The notes under the pieces are model-generated. The model was not told the origin of the DNA, searched no databases, and saw nothing but the letters and a program-made list of their open reading frames with translations. Both the position numbers and the translations under genes were made by a program. Positions 46,801 to 55,435 of a stretch of 64,000 nucleotides of DNA are shown piece by piece; position 1 is the stretch's first letter; every line of letters begins with the position of its first letter. Source of the DNA: Chryseobacterium sp. JUb7 (GTDB taxonomy: Bacteria > Bacteroidota > Bacteroidia > Flavobacteriales > Weeksellaceae); the NCBI RefSeq assembly GCF_024806495.1, contig NZ_JANUFF010000002.1, positions 372,001 to 436,000 on the forward strand, written 5' to 3'.

Positions 46801-47766
46801 ATGAAAAGAATTTTTCTCTTCATCCTGTTTAGCTTATTTCTTTTTACAGGCAAAATATACTCACAGGAAACTCCGACCTCATATGTTGAAAAAGCCATTC
46901 AGCTCATGGAACAAAATTCTGTTAATAAAAAGAGCATCGACTGGACTGCAATAAAAGAAACGCATTTAAAACAAGCTAACGAAAAGAAGACCATTAGAGA
47001 AACCTACCCTATCATTAGGAATATTTTAGGAAAATTAGGCGATCAGCATTCAAAATTTTATGAACCAGAGGTTATTGAGGCTTATCTAAAAAGATTTAAA
47101 GAAGTAGGAGCCGAATTTCCTTATCCAAAAGACAGCCTGATCGATCGCAACATAGCATATATCACCGTGCCCGCCATTGGAAACATGAATCAGGATGACT
47201 GGAATGAATATGTACAGACATTTTTCGATAAGGTAAAAAAACTGGATCAAAATAATCCAAAACTTTGGATCATTGATCTTAGGGATAATGAAGGCGGAAT
47301 GTTTTCTCCCATGCTAAAATCAATCCGTCCTTTTTTAGATACCGATAATGCATCAGGATCTATGGACAATTCAGGTGCGATAAGTTTTTTTATGAGTAAA
47401 AACGACGGTATTTATTTTGGAAAACAAAAAATAGGCACAATTCCTATTCCGGATATCAAGATCAAAAATAAAAATAAGCCTATTTATATTTTAACCAATA
47501 AGAAAACGGCAAGTTCGGGAGAATTTGTTGTAGCTAGTTTTAAGGGACAAAAAAACGTGAAAATTATAGGTTGTAATACGCAGGGGTTAACTTCAGATAA
47601 TTCTGAATTTAAATTGCCGGACAATGCCTTTTTGGTGATTACAACAGGAACTTTAATCGACAGAACAAAATATCCTTATAAAGAAGTTGGAAGAGGAATT
47701 CATCCTGATATTGAAATTAAAAGTGATCAATTAAATGATTATATCAGCAAAATAAAAGCCCTATAA
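46801..47766 (+). CDS. Secreted S41-family peptidase (tail-specific protease type)
   Basis: A 321-residue protein with a signal peptide (about 1-21) and the S41 peptidase core: 'IAYITVPAIGNM', 'LWIIDLRDNEGG', and 'TNKKTASSGEFVVASFKG', which holds the nucleophile (Ser238 or Ser239) and the conserved Glu241; the end 'GRGIHPDIEI' is also typical. No PDZ domain is visible between signal peptide and catalytic core, so this is the short form. It acts in the periplasm; the substrate is unknown. Confidence 0.87.
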   Translation: MKRIFLFILFSLFLFTGKIYSQETPTSYVEKAIQLMEQNSVNKKSIDWTAIKETHLKQANEKKTIRETYPIIRNILGKLGDQHSKFYEPEVIEAYLKRFKEVGAEFPYPKDSLIDRNIAYITVPAIGNMNQDDWNEYVQTFFDKVKKLDQNNPKLWIIDLRDNEGGMFSPMLKSIRPFLDTDNASGSMDNSGAISFFMSKNDGIYFGKQKIGTIPIPDIKIKNKNKPIYILTNKKTASSGEFVVASFKGQKNVKIIGCNTQGLTSDNSEFKLPDNAFLVITTGTLIDRTKYPYKEVGRGIHPDIEIKSDQLNDYISKIKAL

Positions 47767-47787
47767 ACCTCAACCCGAAATATTAAT

Positions 47788-48255
47788 ATGAATCAATTCA
47801 AAATTTCCTTAACACTTATACTAATTTTAGGCCTTTATTTTCAAGGATTTGGACAGGCTTTTTCACTGGAACAGCTGGAAAAATTCAACAAAATGGATAT
47901 GCCAACATTTAAAGCTGAAATTAAAAAACTGAAATATTCCTATTATGATAAAACTGAAAGTTCAGAATTCAATTTATACGAATATGATAGTTCTGATTTT
48001 CAATATAAGATCGGAAAATTTGAGTATATAAATGAGAAATCAGCAGATCGGGTCGAGTTTCAGTTTAAAAATAAACGTGAATATGATCAATATCTAAAAA
48101 CAATTACCAATTTGGGCTACAAAAAAACCGAAACAGGAAAAATTCCCGGAGGAGAAACTTTTGTAGACTATTTTAAAAATAAATCTCAAATAAGGTTCAT
48201 CTTCCCACGGACAGGACAAGAAAACGAACCTTTTACCATATTAGTTTTTAAGTAA
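47788..48255 (+). CDS. Secreted protein of unknown function (155 aa)
   Basis: A signal peptide (about 1-22, FQGFGQA) precedes a charged, aromatic-rich domain of about 130 residues with no motif I recognise. It starts 21 bases after the S41 peptidase gene, so the two are probably co-transcribed; it could be a partner or simply a neighbour. Confidence 0.7.
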   Translation: MNQFKISLTLILILGLYFQGFGQAFSLEQLEKFNKMDMPTFKAEIKKLKYSYYDKTESSEFNLYEYDSSDFQYKIGKFEYINEKSADRVEFQFKNKREYDQYLKTITNLGYKKTETGKIPGGETFVDYFKNKSQIRFIFPRTGQENEPFTILVFK

Positions 48256-48260
48256 ATTTG
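48253..48260 (+). promoter_or_regulatory. -7 promoter element of the AraC-type gene, almost no leader
   Basis: TAAATTTG, exact TAnnTTTG, ends four bases before the ATG at 48265 and overlaps the stop of the preceding gene. If active it would give a leaderless message. Confidence 0.45.
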
Positions 48261-48264
48261 CTTG

Positions 48265-49017
48265 ATGAGCAGTTTTATTTATCAATCCAGTCAATCAGAT
48301 CCATCACTTCGGGATTTTGTCGAGAGTTTCTGGATGCTAGATAATCCGTCGGAAAATAAAGAAGTCATTCTTTTACCTGACGGAAGGATCGATCTGATCT
48401 TTTCTGAATCTTCAACAGAACCTTTTCATGTGGTTTTATTAGGAATCGGAACGCATCCTGAGCAGGTTATTATTGCAGAAAAAACTAAGATTTTTGCAGT
48501 TAGTTTTAATTTACTGGCAACGGAATATATTCTTCATCAAAGTGTTTCAGAATTATTAAATAATGCAAAAATTTTACCGTCTGATTATTGGGGCTTTACT
48601 ATTGATGATCTACATGATTTTGAAAAGTTCTGCGAAAAAATTTCAGCTAAAATTAATACAGAACTTTCCACTCAAAAAACTGATGATAGAAAACTTAAAT
48701 TATTTGATTTGATTTATGCTTCCAAAGGTTCATTATCGGTGAAAGAGCTTTCAGAGAAAGTAATTTGGAGCGAAAGACAAATCAACCGATATTTTAACCA
48801 GCAATTTGGAATTTCTTTGAAATCATATTGCGGAATTTTGCGTTTCAGAGCTTCTTTTCAGCATATCAAAGAAGGAAAATTATTTCCTGAAGAAAATTTT
48901 TCTGACCAGCCTCATTTTATTAAAGAGATCAAAAAGCTTTCGGGATTTCTTCCGAAAGAATTAAGTCAAAATAAAAACGACCGATTTATACAATTTTCCG
49001 TTCTGCCCAAAAAGTAA
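48265..49017 (+). CDS. AraC-family transcriptional regulator
   Basis: With the ATG at 48265 the product has 250 residues: an N-terminal sensor domain of the DUF6597 type ('LRDFVESFWMLDNP', 'LLPDGRIDLIFS') and a C-terminal AraC helix-turn-helix region (about 150-235) with 'GSLSVKELSEKVIWSERQINRYFNQ' around the first helix pair and 'FSDQPHFIKEIKKLSGFLPKEL' at the second. It lies 23 bases before the FAD monooxygenase gene in the same direction and is a candidate regulator of it. Confidence 0.85.
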   Translation: MSSFIYQSSQSDPSLRDFVESFWMLDNPSENKEVILLPDGRIDLIFSESSTEPFHVVLLGIGTHPEQVIIAEKTKIFAVSFNLLATEYILHQSVSELLNNAKILPSDYWGFTIDDLHDFEKFCEKISAKINTELSTQKTDDRKLKLFDLIYASKGSLSVKELSEKVIWSERQINRYFNQQFGISLKSYCGILRFRASFQHIKEGKLFPEENFSDQPHFIKEIKKLSGFLPKELSQNKNDRFIQFSVLPKK

Positions 49018-49022
49018 TTTTG
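49015..49022 (+). promoter_or_regulatory. -7 promoter element of the FAD monooxygenase gene
   Basis: TAATTTTG, exact TAnnTTTG, 18 bases before the ATG at 49041, overlapping the stop of the AraC-type gene; the monooxygenase can be expressed on its own. Confidence 0.5.
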
Positions 49023-49040
49023 TACCATAAAATTTAAATT

Positions 49041-50198
49041 ATGGTCATAAAAAATAAAAAAATAGCAATCGTTGGCGGAGGTCCCGGAGGATTAACATTA
49101 GCCAGGCTTTTACAATTGAAAAATGCTGCTGTAAAAGTATATGAAAGGGATGAAAATAAAGATGTTCGCGTACAAGGTGCAACATTGGATCTTCATGAAG
49201 AATCGGGACTTGAAGCACTTCGCAGAGCCGGTTTAATCGAAAAATTCAAAGAAAATTACCGCCCGGGGGCTGGAAAATTAAAAGTTTTAGATAAAAATTT
49301 AAATATTTATTTAGACGATCACACTTCCGAAAACTCTCACGATGAAGACCGCCCTGAAATCGACAGAGCACCGCTCAGAAAAATTTTGCTGGAATCTTTA
49401 GATCCTGAAACAGTGGTTTGGGACAGTCAGTTTGTTTCCATGGAAAAAGAAGGGGAAGGCTGGCTTCTTTATTTCAAAAATGGAAATTCTTATTACGCCG
49501 ACATTGTGATAGCAGCAGATGGAGCCAATTCAAAAATCCGACCTTATCTTACGGATATTAAACCTATGTATTCCGGAGTTACAATAGTAGAAGGTAATAT
49601 TTATAATGCTGAAATCAATGCTCCGAAACTTTGGAAACTGGTAAATGGCGGAAAGATTTTTGCTTTAGATCATAATCAGTCGTTACTTTTCAGCACAAAA
49701 GGTGACGGAACACTGACCTTTTATACCGGATGTAAAACTGACGAAAACTGGATAAAGGATTCCGGAATTGATTTTCATAATAAGCAAGAGGTTTTTGAGT
49801 GGTTTAAAAAAGAATTTTCGTCCTGGGATAAAACATGGCAGGAATTATTTGAAAGTAAAGAAATATCTATTATTCCGCGTGCCCAATACCACTTCCCTCT
49901 CGATCAATACTGGAAAACTTCATCTAATTTAACCTTATTGGGTGATGCCGCTCACAGAATGCCGCCTTATGCCGGAGAAGGAGTAAACATGGCCATGCAG
50001 GATGCTTACGAATTGGCTGAATGCCTCACGAACGACAGATTCAAAGATCTAAAATCCGCGATTTCAGAATATGAACAGAATATGCTGAAACGTTCATCTG
50101 AGATTACAGAAATCACTTTATTCAATACTGAAATGCTTCACGCACCGAATGCAATTGAAAATCTGCTGGAAATGTTTCAGGGAGAGGAAATCCAATAG
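49041..50198 (+). CDS. Tet(X)-like FAD-dependent monooxygenase
   Basis: A 385-residue group A flavoprotein: FAD motif GGGPGG (12-17), 'VYERDENKDVRVQGATLDLH' region near 33-52, the DG motif 'VIAADGANSKIR' and the second FAD motif GDAAHRMPPYAGEGVN (from residue 301). Length and many segments match Tet(X), which hydroxylates tetracyclines. However, by eye the positions corresponding to the Tet(X) substrate residues Gln192, Arg213 and His234 appear changed (Glu, Lys, Thr), so a different aromatic substrate is likely. An AraC-type gene precedes it and a strong terminator follows. Confidence 0.85.
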   Translation: MVIKNKKIAIVGGGPGGLTLARLLQLKNAAVKVYERDENKDVRVQGATLDLHEESGLEALRRAGLIEKFKENYRPGAGKLKVLDKNLNIYLDDHTSENSHDEDRPEIDRAPLRKILLESLDPETVVWDSQFVSMEKEGEGWLLYFKNGNSYYADIVIAADGANSKIRPYLTDIKPMYSGVTIVEGNIYNAEINAPKLWKLVNGGKIFALDHNQSLLFSTKGDGTLTFYTGCKTDENWIKDSGIDFHNKQEVFEWFKKEFSSWDKTWQELFESKEISIIPRAQYHFPLDQYWKTSSNLTLLGDAAHRMPPYAGEGVNMAMQDAYELAECLTNDRFKDLKSAISEYEQNMLKRSSEITEITLFNTEMLHAPNAIENLLEMFQGEEIQ

Positions 50199-50250
50199 TT
50201 CCTGGAATTTGAGATTAGATGTTTTGAGGTTGAGGTTAGAATGATATTAG

Positions 50251-50288
50251 GTTTCAGGCGGGAGCTTTGCTCCCGCCTGAAACTTTTT
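50251..50288 (+). terminator. Strong Rho-independent terminator of the monooxygenase gene
   Basis: A 15-bp perfect GC-rich stem (50251-50265 with 50269-50283), 3-base loop, then TTTTT. Confidence 0.9.
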
Positions 50289-50348
50289 AGTGAAAATAAT
50301 TTAAATATCAGGAAAATAACTAATTTAGTTTCTCTATTATAAAAACAA

Positions 50349-50999
50349 ATGATTACAAATCTTAATCAACAATTAACAGATATCTGTAAAAAATTTAAAC
50401 TCAGGGAAAAAACATTCGAAAGTTTTGAAGAGCTTTTTTCTGAAAATTCTGAAGAAAATAATGATCTTCTAAATGGATTTGATAAAAGTGAAATCAATCC
50501 GGTTTTTGATGGATATGAATTTAATATTCAACACTCATTTCTTTCCCCTACAATAGATACAAGGATCAGCCTCTATACTTCTGAAAGTTTAATTCCGATT
50601 GGATATTACAAATTACAAGTGAATTTTGATGGAGAAATCGTTGATGATTTTTTTGTTATTGAAAGAGAAAAACATTCAATTAATATAATAAACCATATTC
50701 AATATTTAAATAAAAACCTTCCGAACAGTTATTTAAGAAGAAATCACATTCAATACACCTTTGTTTCATACATTTCTTTAGTTGGCACTTTATTTATAAG
50801 TAAAAATTATGAAGGTTCCGGTCGTTTTATACATCGAGCTCATATAAATCTTACAGAAGTTGGTGAAGAAAATTTCGAAAAAGATTTCCTCAAAAAAGCT
50901 AAGAATTTTTTGAAAATGATGATGAATTATTTAATTGAAGAAAATTTAATTTCAGAAATATTGCAATCAGATTTTGAGAAATTCAATTCCAAAAAATAA
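50349..50999 (+). CDS. Hypothetical protein (216 aa)
   Basis: A soluble acidic protein without signal peptide or membrane span. The middle ('DTRISLYTSESLIPIGYYKLQVNFDGEIVDDFFVIE') looks like a beta sandwich; the end is helical and rich in Lys/Glu. The size and the way it restates 'GYYKLQ...DGEIVDD' resemble proteins found near toxin-immunity loci, but I do not recognise a family. It ends six bases before the HD-domain gene, so the two may be one operon. Confidence 0.7.
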   Translation: MITNLNQQLTDICKKFKLREKTFESFEELFSENSEENNDLLNGFDKSEINPVFDGYEFNIQHSFLSPTIDTRISLYTSESLIPIGYYKLQVNFDGEIVDDFFVIEREKHSINIINHIQYLNKNLPNSYLRRNHIQYTFVSYISLVGTLFISKNYEGSGRFIHRAHINLTEVGEENFEKDFLKKAKNFLKMMMNYLIEENLISEILQSDFEKFNSKK

Positions 51000-51005
51000 A
51001 AACTA

Positions 51006-51539
51006 ATGAATATTCAGGATATTTATCAAAACACCATAAAATTTGCAGCTCAACTGCATACCGATAAAAAACAAACCATTCCGGGGACCAATCTTCCGTA
51101 TGTTGTTCATCTCAGCAATGTCGCCATGGAAATTCTGCTTGCTTCGGAAAAGTCAGAAAATTTCGACACAGAATTTGCTGTTCAACTGGCTTTGCTGCAT
51201 GATACTTTGGAAGATACAGATGTGACTTCTGAACAACTTGAAAAGGCATTTGGAAAAAAAATCACTGAGGGAGTTTTAGCATTAACTAAAAATTCGGATC
51301 TCGAAAAATCTGAAAAAATGCAGGACAGCTTGAAAAGAATTAAGTTACAGCCAAAAGAAGTTTGGGCCGTAAAACTGGCAGACAGAATTACAAATCTACA
51401 AACTCCGCCGCATTTCTGGACTTCAGAAAAAATCAAAAAATATAAAGAAGAGGCTCAAACTATTCTTGAAGAACTCCGTGGTGGAAATGAATACCTGGAA
51501 AACAGATTGAAAGATAAAATTGAAACTTATAATCAGTAA
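51006..51539 (+). CDS. HD-domain phosphohydrolase (small alarmone hydrolase-like)
   Basis: The 177-residue protein has the HD fold of the RelA/SpoT hydrolase group: His35 (PYVVHL), His65-Asp66 with E69/D70 (LLHDTLEDT) and Asp126 (KLADRITNL), which bind the metal. Similar small proteins hydrolyse (p)ppGpp or related nucleotides. No synthetase domain is present. The activity is inferred from motifs; it may act on other nucleotides. Confidence 0.85.
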   Translation: MNIQDIYQNTIKFAAQLHTDKKQTIPGTNLPYVVHLSNVAMEILLASEKSENFDTEFAVQLALLHDTLEDTDVTSEQLEKAFGKKITEGVLALTKNSDLEKSEKMQDSLKRIKLQPKEVWAVKLADRITNLQTPPHFWTSEKIKKYKEEAQTILEELRGGNEYLENRLKDKIETYNQ

Positions 51540-51542
51540 AAA

Positions 51543-52100
51543 ATGAATGCAACTTTTTTTGAAACTCAGGAAGATTTCAGAGACTGGTTTGAAAAAAATC
51601 ACGCTACAGAAAAAGAACTGCTCGTAGGATTTTATAAAGTAGGAACAAAAAAAATATCCATGACCTGGCCGCAATCTGTAGATCAGGCATTATGTTTTGG
51701 ATGGATCGACGGGATTAGAAAATCTATTGATCATGAAAGTTACAGCATCCGTTTTACGCCTCGAAAACCGACCAGTATCTGGAGCGCTATTAACATCAAA
51801 AAAGTTGAAGATCTTTCGAAAGCGGGATTAATGAAACCTGAAGGATTAAAAGCCTTTGAACTCAGAAAGGAAGAAAAATCTGCAATTTATTCTCATGAAA
51901 AAGAACCGGCAATGCTTGATCCTGCTTATGAAAAACAATTTAAAACCAATAAAAAAGCTTGGGAATTTTTTAATAACCAAGCGCCTTCTTATAAAAAGGT
52001 GATTTTGCATTGGATTACGAGTGCGAAACAGGAAAAAACGAGGTTGTCGAGGTTGGAGAAGACGATTATTGAAAGTGAATTAGGGAAAAGAGTTTTGTGA
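51543..52100 (+). CDS. YdeI/OmpD-associated family protein
   Basis: The 185-residue protein matches the YdeI/OmpD-associated family: 'FRDWFEKNHATEKELLVGFYK', 'SWxQSVDQALCFGWIDGIRKS'-type core (here MTWPQSVDQALCFGWIDG), 'FTPRKPTSIWSAINIKKVE' and the C-terminal 'WITSAKQEKTRLSRLEKTI'. Family members have been linked to protection from bacteriocins and to peptide resistance, but the biochemical role is unclear. It starts three bases after the HD gene, so both are in one operon. Confidence 0.85.
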   Translation: MNATFFETQEDFRDWFEKNHATEKELLVGFYKVGTKKISMTWPQSVDQALCFGWIDGIRKSIDHESYSIRFTPRKPTSIWSAINIKKVEDLSKAGLMKPEGLKAFELRKEEKSAIYSHEKEPAMLDPAYEKQFKTNKKAWEFFNNQAPSYKKVILHWITSAKQEKTRLSRLEKTIIESELGKRVL

Positions 52101-52101
52101 T

Positions 52102-52812
52102 ATGAAATATCTTCCATTAGTTTTAATCATATTTTCAATCACATCTTGTTCAAAACAAGAAAATATTTCTATACATCACTTTGAAATAGGAAAAGTAAAA
52201 TTTAACTATCCTTCAGATTGGACATTTACAGAAATGGAAGGCATTGATACCTATATTTCTTATCTGTCAAAAAATGGTGATACCATTTGGATCGAATATG
52301 GAAGGTATAATCCTAAAATATATAAAAATCCGTTACAAAATAATCTTTTCAGACAAATTACAATTGATGGAAAAGAAGCTATTTTTGAAACCTCTAAAAA
52401 CAAACAAGCTGGCCTTGCATCAGTTTATATTCCCAAAACAGATTCCACAAGCGGTTTATACATGTATAATAAAAAAGGAAATACTCAGGATGTTTTAGAT
52501 ATTTATAAGACGATTAAACTTGGAAAATCTATACGAAAGGAGTCGTTAATAATTAATCAATTTAAAGATAAAAAATCCCCACCAGGAATTGTTTTTTATG
52601 AAAACAACTGTTTAAGTTGCCATTCTGAATATCGATTTGAAATAGGTCCCCAACTTGATCAAAAGTTCATACAATCAAAAGGAAAATTATGGCTTAAAAA
52701 TTACATTTATTCTAAAAAGCAATCTATGGAATATGGTATTCAATGTTCTCAAATCGAAAAACAAGATTCATCGTCCGTTAATCAAATGCTGAAATATTTA
52801 TTTCAAAAATAG
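52102..52812 (+). CDS. Lipoprotein with C-terminal cytochrome c haem motif
   Basis: The 236-residue protein has a lipoprotein signal ending at Cys16 (SITSC), an N-terminal domain of about 130 residues that resembles small periplasmic proteins ('FNYPSDWTFTEMEG'), and a C-terminal domain with one CxxCH haem c site (C170-L-S-C173-H174) followed by 'GPQLDQKF'. It could carry electrons or use haem as sensor. It starts one base after the end of the YdeI-family gene. The combination of the two domains is unfamiliar to me. Confidence 0.7.
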   Translation: MKYLPLVLIIFSITSCSKQENISIHHFEIGKVKFNYPSDWTFTEMEGIDTYISYLSKNGDTIWIEYGRYNPKIYKNPLQNNLFRQITIDGKEAIFETSKNKQAGLASVYIPKTDSTSGLYMYNKKGNTQDVLDIYKTIKLGKSIRKESLIINQFKDKKSPPGIVFYENNCLSCHSEYRFEIGPQLDQKFIQSKGKLWLKNYIYSKKQSMEYGIQCSQIEKQDSSSVNQMLKYLFQK

Positions 52813-52850
52813 TTCTGTCCATTTTGTTTTTAATTTAAAATATTAAATGA

Positions 52851-52858
52851 TAACTTTG
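52851..52858 (+). promoter_or_regulatory. -7 promoter element of the Imm22-like gene
   Basis: TAACTTTG, exact TAnnTTTG, 38 bases before the ATG at 52897. Confidence 0.45.
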
Positions 52859-52896
52859 AATTTCCCCATCAAAAAATAAGGGCTTACAATTAAATT

Positions 52897-53292
52897 ATGA
52901 ATACAGACGTACTAGATTTCTGGATAGGAAATTTCAACAGTGAGGAAGATTTTTATGAATTTGTAGAAGAGGATGAAAATTTCTATTTGGAAGAAGAATC
53001 TGATGAAAAATATGTTTCAAAATTTGCAGAATCTCAGGACACTATCTGGCTTGATCACGATTTTGTAGAATATGGTTTTGATGACAGAAATATTGGTCTT
53101 TATGAGAAGTTTTCAGAATATTCATTCGCAGAACAATGGCTTCCTATTTTAATCAACAGAATTAATGAGCTGAACCTGAATATGAATATCAACTCCATTA
53201 TTTTTCTAAATAAGCAAGTTCCCAAACCTGTTTCTGTAGAAAATGATTTCTTTTCTCTGGTATATATCGGTGGTATTGAATACAGTGCCTAA
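52897..53292 (+). CDS. Imm22-like immunity protein (orphan)
   Basis: A 131-residue very acidic protein starting 'LDFWIGNFNSEEDFYEFVEE' and continuing 'KFAESQDTIWLDHDFVEYGF', the pattern of the immunity protein 22 (DUF4284) family used against polymorphic toxins. No toxin gene lies next to it, so it is an orphan immunity gene if the assignment is right. It has its own promoter-like element and short intergenic regions on both sides. Confidence 0.65.
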   Translation: MNTDVLDFWIGNFNSEEDFYEFVEEDENFYLEEESDEKYVSKFAESQDTIWLDHDFVEYGFDDRNIGLYEKFSEYSFAEQWLPILINRINELNLNMNINSIIFLNKQVPKPVSVENDFFSLVYIGGIEYSA

Positions 53293-53370
53293 AAAGTTTG
53301 AGATAATCTTTTAATTCTTTTAAAGGATTATCTTAAATTAAAAAAAGATAACCTATTTTAAATCAATTCG

Positions 53371-54030
53371 ATGAGCAAATCTTTCAAAATTACCGGAGGA
53401 GCCCGAATCGGACGTGCTAATGCTACCTATCCTTTTGCAGATTTATATGTTGACGAAAACATCCTTAAAATCAATGCTTCACTGATTGGAAATCTTATTT
53501 TTCAGCCACAGGATATTATTAGCATTAAAGCTTATTCTTCACTTCCATTAATTGGGCAGGGGATTAAAATTGTTCATAAAGTATCCAACTATAATGAAAA
53601 TATAATTTTCTGGACCATAAAAGATCCGAATATTGTCATTGATGAGATTCAAAATACCGGTTTTTTAGAAAAACGAAATTCAGTAGAAATAAAAAACGAT
53701 CCTAAGATTATTACCTGGCAAAAGCAAGGCGGATTTCCTCTGAAACCTTTTCTGCCAATCACTTTTATTGTGATCTGGAATCTTTTATTTTTATATGATT
53801 TCCTGTCTCTTTTTAATGAAGGTTCAAAATCAAAGCCGTTTGGATTTGGAATTGCAGCAGCTTTGGGGTTACTTTTTTTGATCACTTTGCTTTTTCTGAT
53901 GTCGGAAGGTTTCAGAAGTTTTATTTTAAAAGAAGGACGAGGCTTAAGTGACATTAAAAAAGCCGCATTATTTATTATGTTTTTAAGTTTGGTGATGTTC
54001 ACCGCATTTTTAACTTTTGCTCTATCATAA
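53371..54030 (+). CDS. Membrane protein of unknown function (219 aa)
   Basis: An N-terminal soluble beta-rich domain of about 125 residues ('GGARIGRANATYPFADLYVDEN' region and 'NASLIGNLIFQPQDIISI') resembles bacterial PH-like or SHOCT-like domains. Three membrane spans follow (about 130-150, 163-183 and 198-217). It stops three bases before the PP2C-type gene, so the two are co-translated. No family recognised with certainty. Confidence 0.7.
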   Translation: MSKSFKITGGARIGRANATYPFADLYVDENILKINASLIGNLIFQPQDIISIKAYSSLPLIGQGIKIVHKVSNYNENIIFWTIKDPNIVIDEIQNTGFLEKRNSVEIKNDPKIITWQKQGGFPLKPFLPITFIVIWNLLFLYDFLSLFNEGSKSKPFGFGIAAALGLLFLITLLFLMSEGFRSFILKEGRGLSDIKKAALFIMFLSLVMFTAFLTFALS

Positions 54031-54033
54031 ATC

Positions 54034-54780
54034 ATGAACATTTATTCCACATTACAAATCGGTGACTATCATCTTAATCATTGTGAAGATGCATTAGTAA
54101 TTAAAAATATAGGTAGTGACCGCATCATAGCTGCTGTGATGGATGGCTGCTCTACAGCAATGGAAAGTCATTTCGCATCTACGTTAGTAGCAAAAATATT
54201 ACGCAAAACTGCCATTGAAACCGGATATCGGGAACTGTATGAACCCGGTTCAGCTCATTTTGACCCAGACACTGAACTTAAAGCTATTCTTCAAAATGTC
54301 TTCACTGAGCTTAATTTAATTAAAAATCAGTTAATGCTTGACGAGAAAGAGCTGTTAACAACATTAATTATTGTTCTTTATCACAAAAAGGAAAAACAAG
54401 GTATTGTATTAACAGTCGGTGACGGTGTTATCTGCATTGATGGTGAAATTTATGATTATGATCGTGATAATAAACCGGATTACTTTGCCTTTCATCTAAA
54501 AGATAACTTTAATGACTGGTATGCCAGCCAAACTCAAAAACTATATTTCAATAATATTCATGATTTTTCAGTCGCAACCGATGGAATTTTCACATTAACC
54601 AGGCTTAAAAGCCTGGAACACGAAGAGAAAATTGATGTGTTCCATTATCTTCTCAAAGAACAATCCGGTCATGAAACGGATGAAATGCTCAATAAAAAAA
54701 TGAAAAAACTGGAGAATCAATTTGGAATGAAGCCTACCGATGATCTGGCCATTATAAGAATAATAGAAAATATTTCATAA
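54034..54780 (+). CDS. PP2C-like serine/threonine phosphatase domain protein
   Basis: The 248-residue protein has the PP2C metal-binding pattern: E18-D19 near the N-terminus (HCEDALVI), D37-G38 (AVMDGCST), 'TVGDGVICI', 'VATDGIF' and D236-D237 (PTDDLAI). In active PP2Cs these Asp residues hold two Mn/Mg ions, so it may dephosphorylate Ser/Thr residues. The fold is compact and lacks a regulatory domain. It is coupled to a membrane protein upstream. No kinase gene is seen nearby. Confidence 0.75.
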   Translation: MNIYSTLQIGDYHLNHCEDALVIKNIGSDRIIAAVMDGCSTAMESHFASTLVAKILRKTAIETGYRELYEPGSAHFDPDTELKAILQNVFTELNLIKNQLMLDEKELLTTLIIVLYHKKEKQGIVLTVGDGVICIDGEIYDYDRDNKPDYFAFHLKDNFNDWYASQTQKLYFNNIHDFSVATDGIFTLTRLKSLEHEEKIDVFHYLLKEQSGHETDEMLNKKMKKLENQFGMKPTDDLAIIRIIENIS

Positions 54781-54840
54781 AAAAACTCCCACTACAAAAG
54801 CGGAAGTTGAGGTGTCAAAACCAAAAAAGATGCTCCTGTG

Positions 54841-55290
54841 TTAAAAGGGCACATGTTCTACTGTCAGTTTTTGTCCGTTTATTGTAATGGTATAGACAAA
54901 AGACTTGGGTGTCAGCGTAATAATATCTACGATTCTTGTGAAAATAATTTCGCCATTTCCATTTAAGTTTTTACCCACTAATATTCTACGCTTTCCATCG
55001 GCAGTAATAGACCAGTCTCCTATTGATCTTACAGAACCGTCGAAATTGGTAATGGTATAGGTTCCATCCATATTGTATTGTGCATTTCCTACGAACTGCA
55101 TATTTTGATTGGTAACATCCTGCCCGTTGGCATCTTTCACCAAAGTGGTTTTCCACTTTACAGAAGCCAGGGTCTGGGAAGGTGTAGTCTCTGTGATATA
55201 CTCCGTATGACTGTTGTCACAGGAAGTTACCATCGCTGAAATAGCCGAGAGACTAAGCACCAGCAGAAGTGCAATTTTCAGAATTCTCAT
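54841..55290 (-). CDS. DUF4822-domain lipoprotein
   Basis: The start is placed at the ATG at 55290 (149 residues): a -7 box at 55311-55318 lies inside any longer version. A lipoprotein signal ends at Cys24 or so (MVTSC), followed by a DUF4822-type domain ('AQYNMDGTYTITNFDGSVRS', 'GDWSITADGKRRILVGKNL', 'FTRIVDIITLTPKSFVYTI'). This family appears in the periplasm or outer membrane; its function is unknown. It is convergent with the PP2C-type gene. Confidence 0.75.
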   Translation of the reverse strand: MRILKIALLLVLSLSAISAMVTSCDNSHTEYITETTPSQTLASVKWKTTLVKDANGQDVTNQNMQFVGNAQYNMDGTYTITNFDGSVRSIGDWSITADGKRRILVGKNLNGNGEIIFTRIVDIITLTPKSFVYTITINGQKLTVEHVPF

Positions 55291-55310
55291 TTGTGTTGTT
55301 TTTGTTATTG

Positions 55311-55318
55311 CAAACATA
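55311..55318 (-). promoter_or_regulatory. -7 promoter element of the DUF4822 gene
   Basis: Minus strand TATGTTTG, exact TAnnTTTG, 20 bases upstream of the start at 55290. Confidence 0.55.
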
Positions 55319-55435
55319 ACATTTTTCTGTAAGGCATCAAACCTTGTTGAAAATCTGAAACTTATGGTAACAATTAAAATATTAAACATAAAAACATTAT
55401 TCAGTTAATAATATACCAACAACAAAATAATAAAC

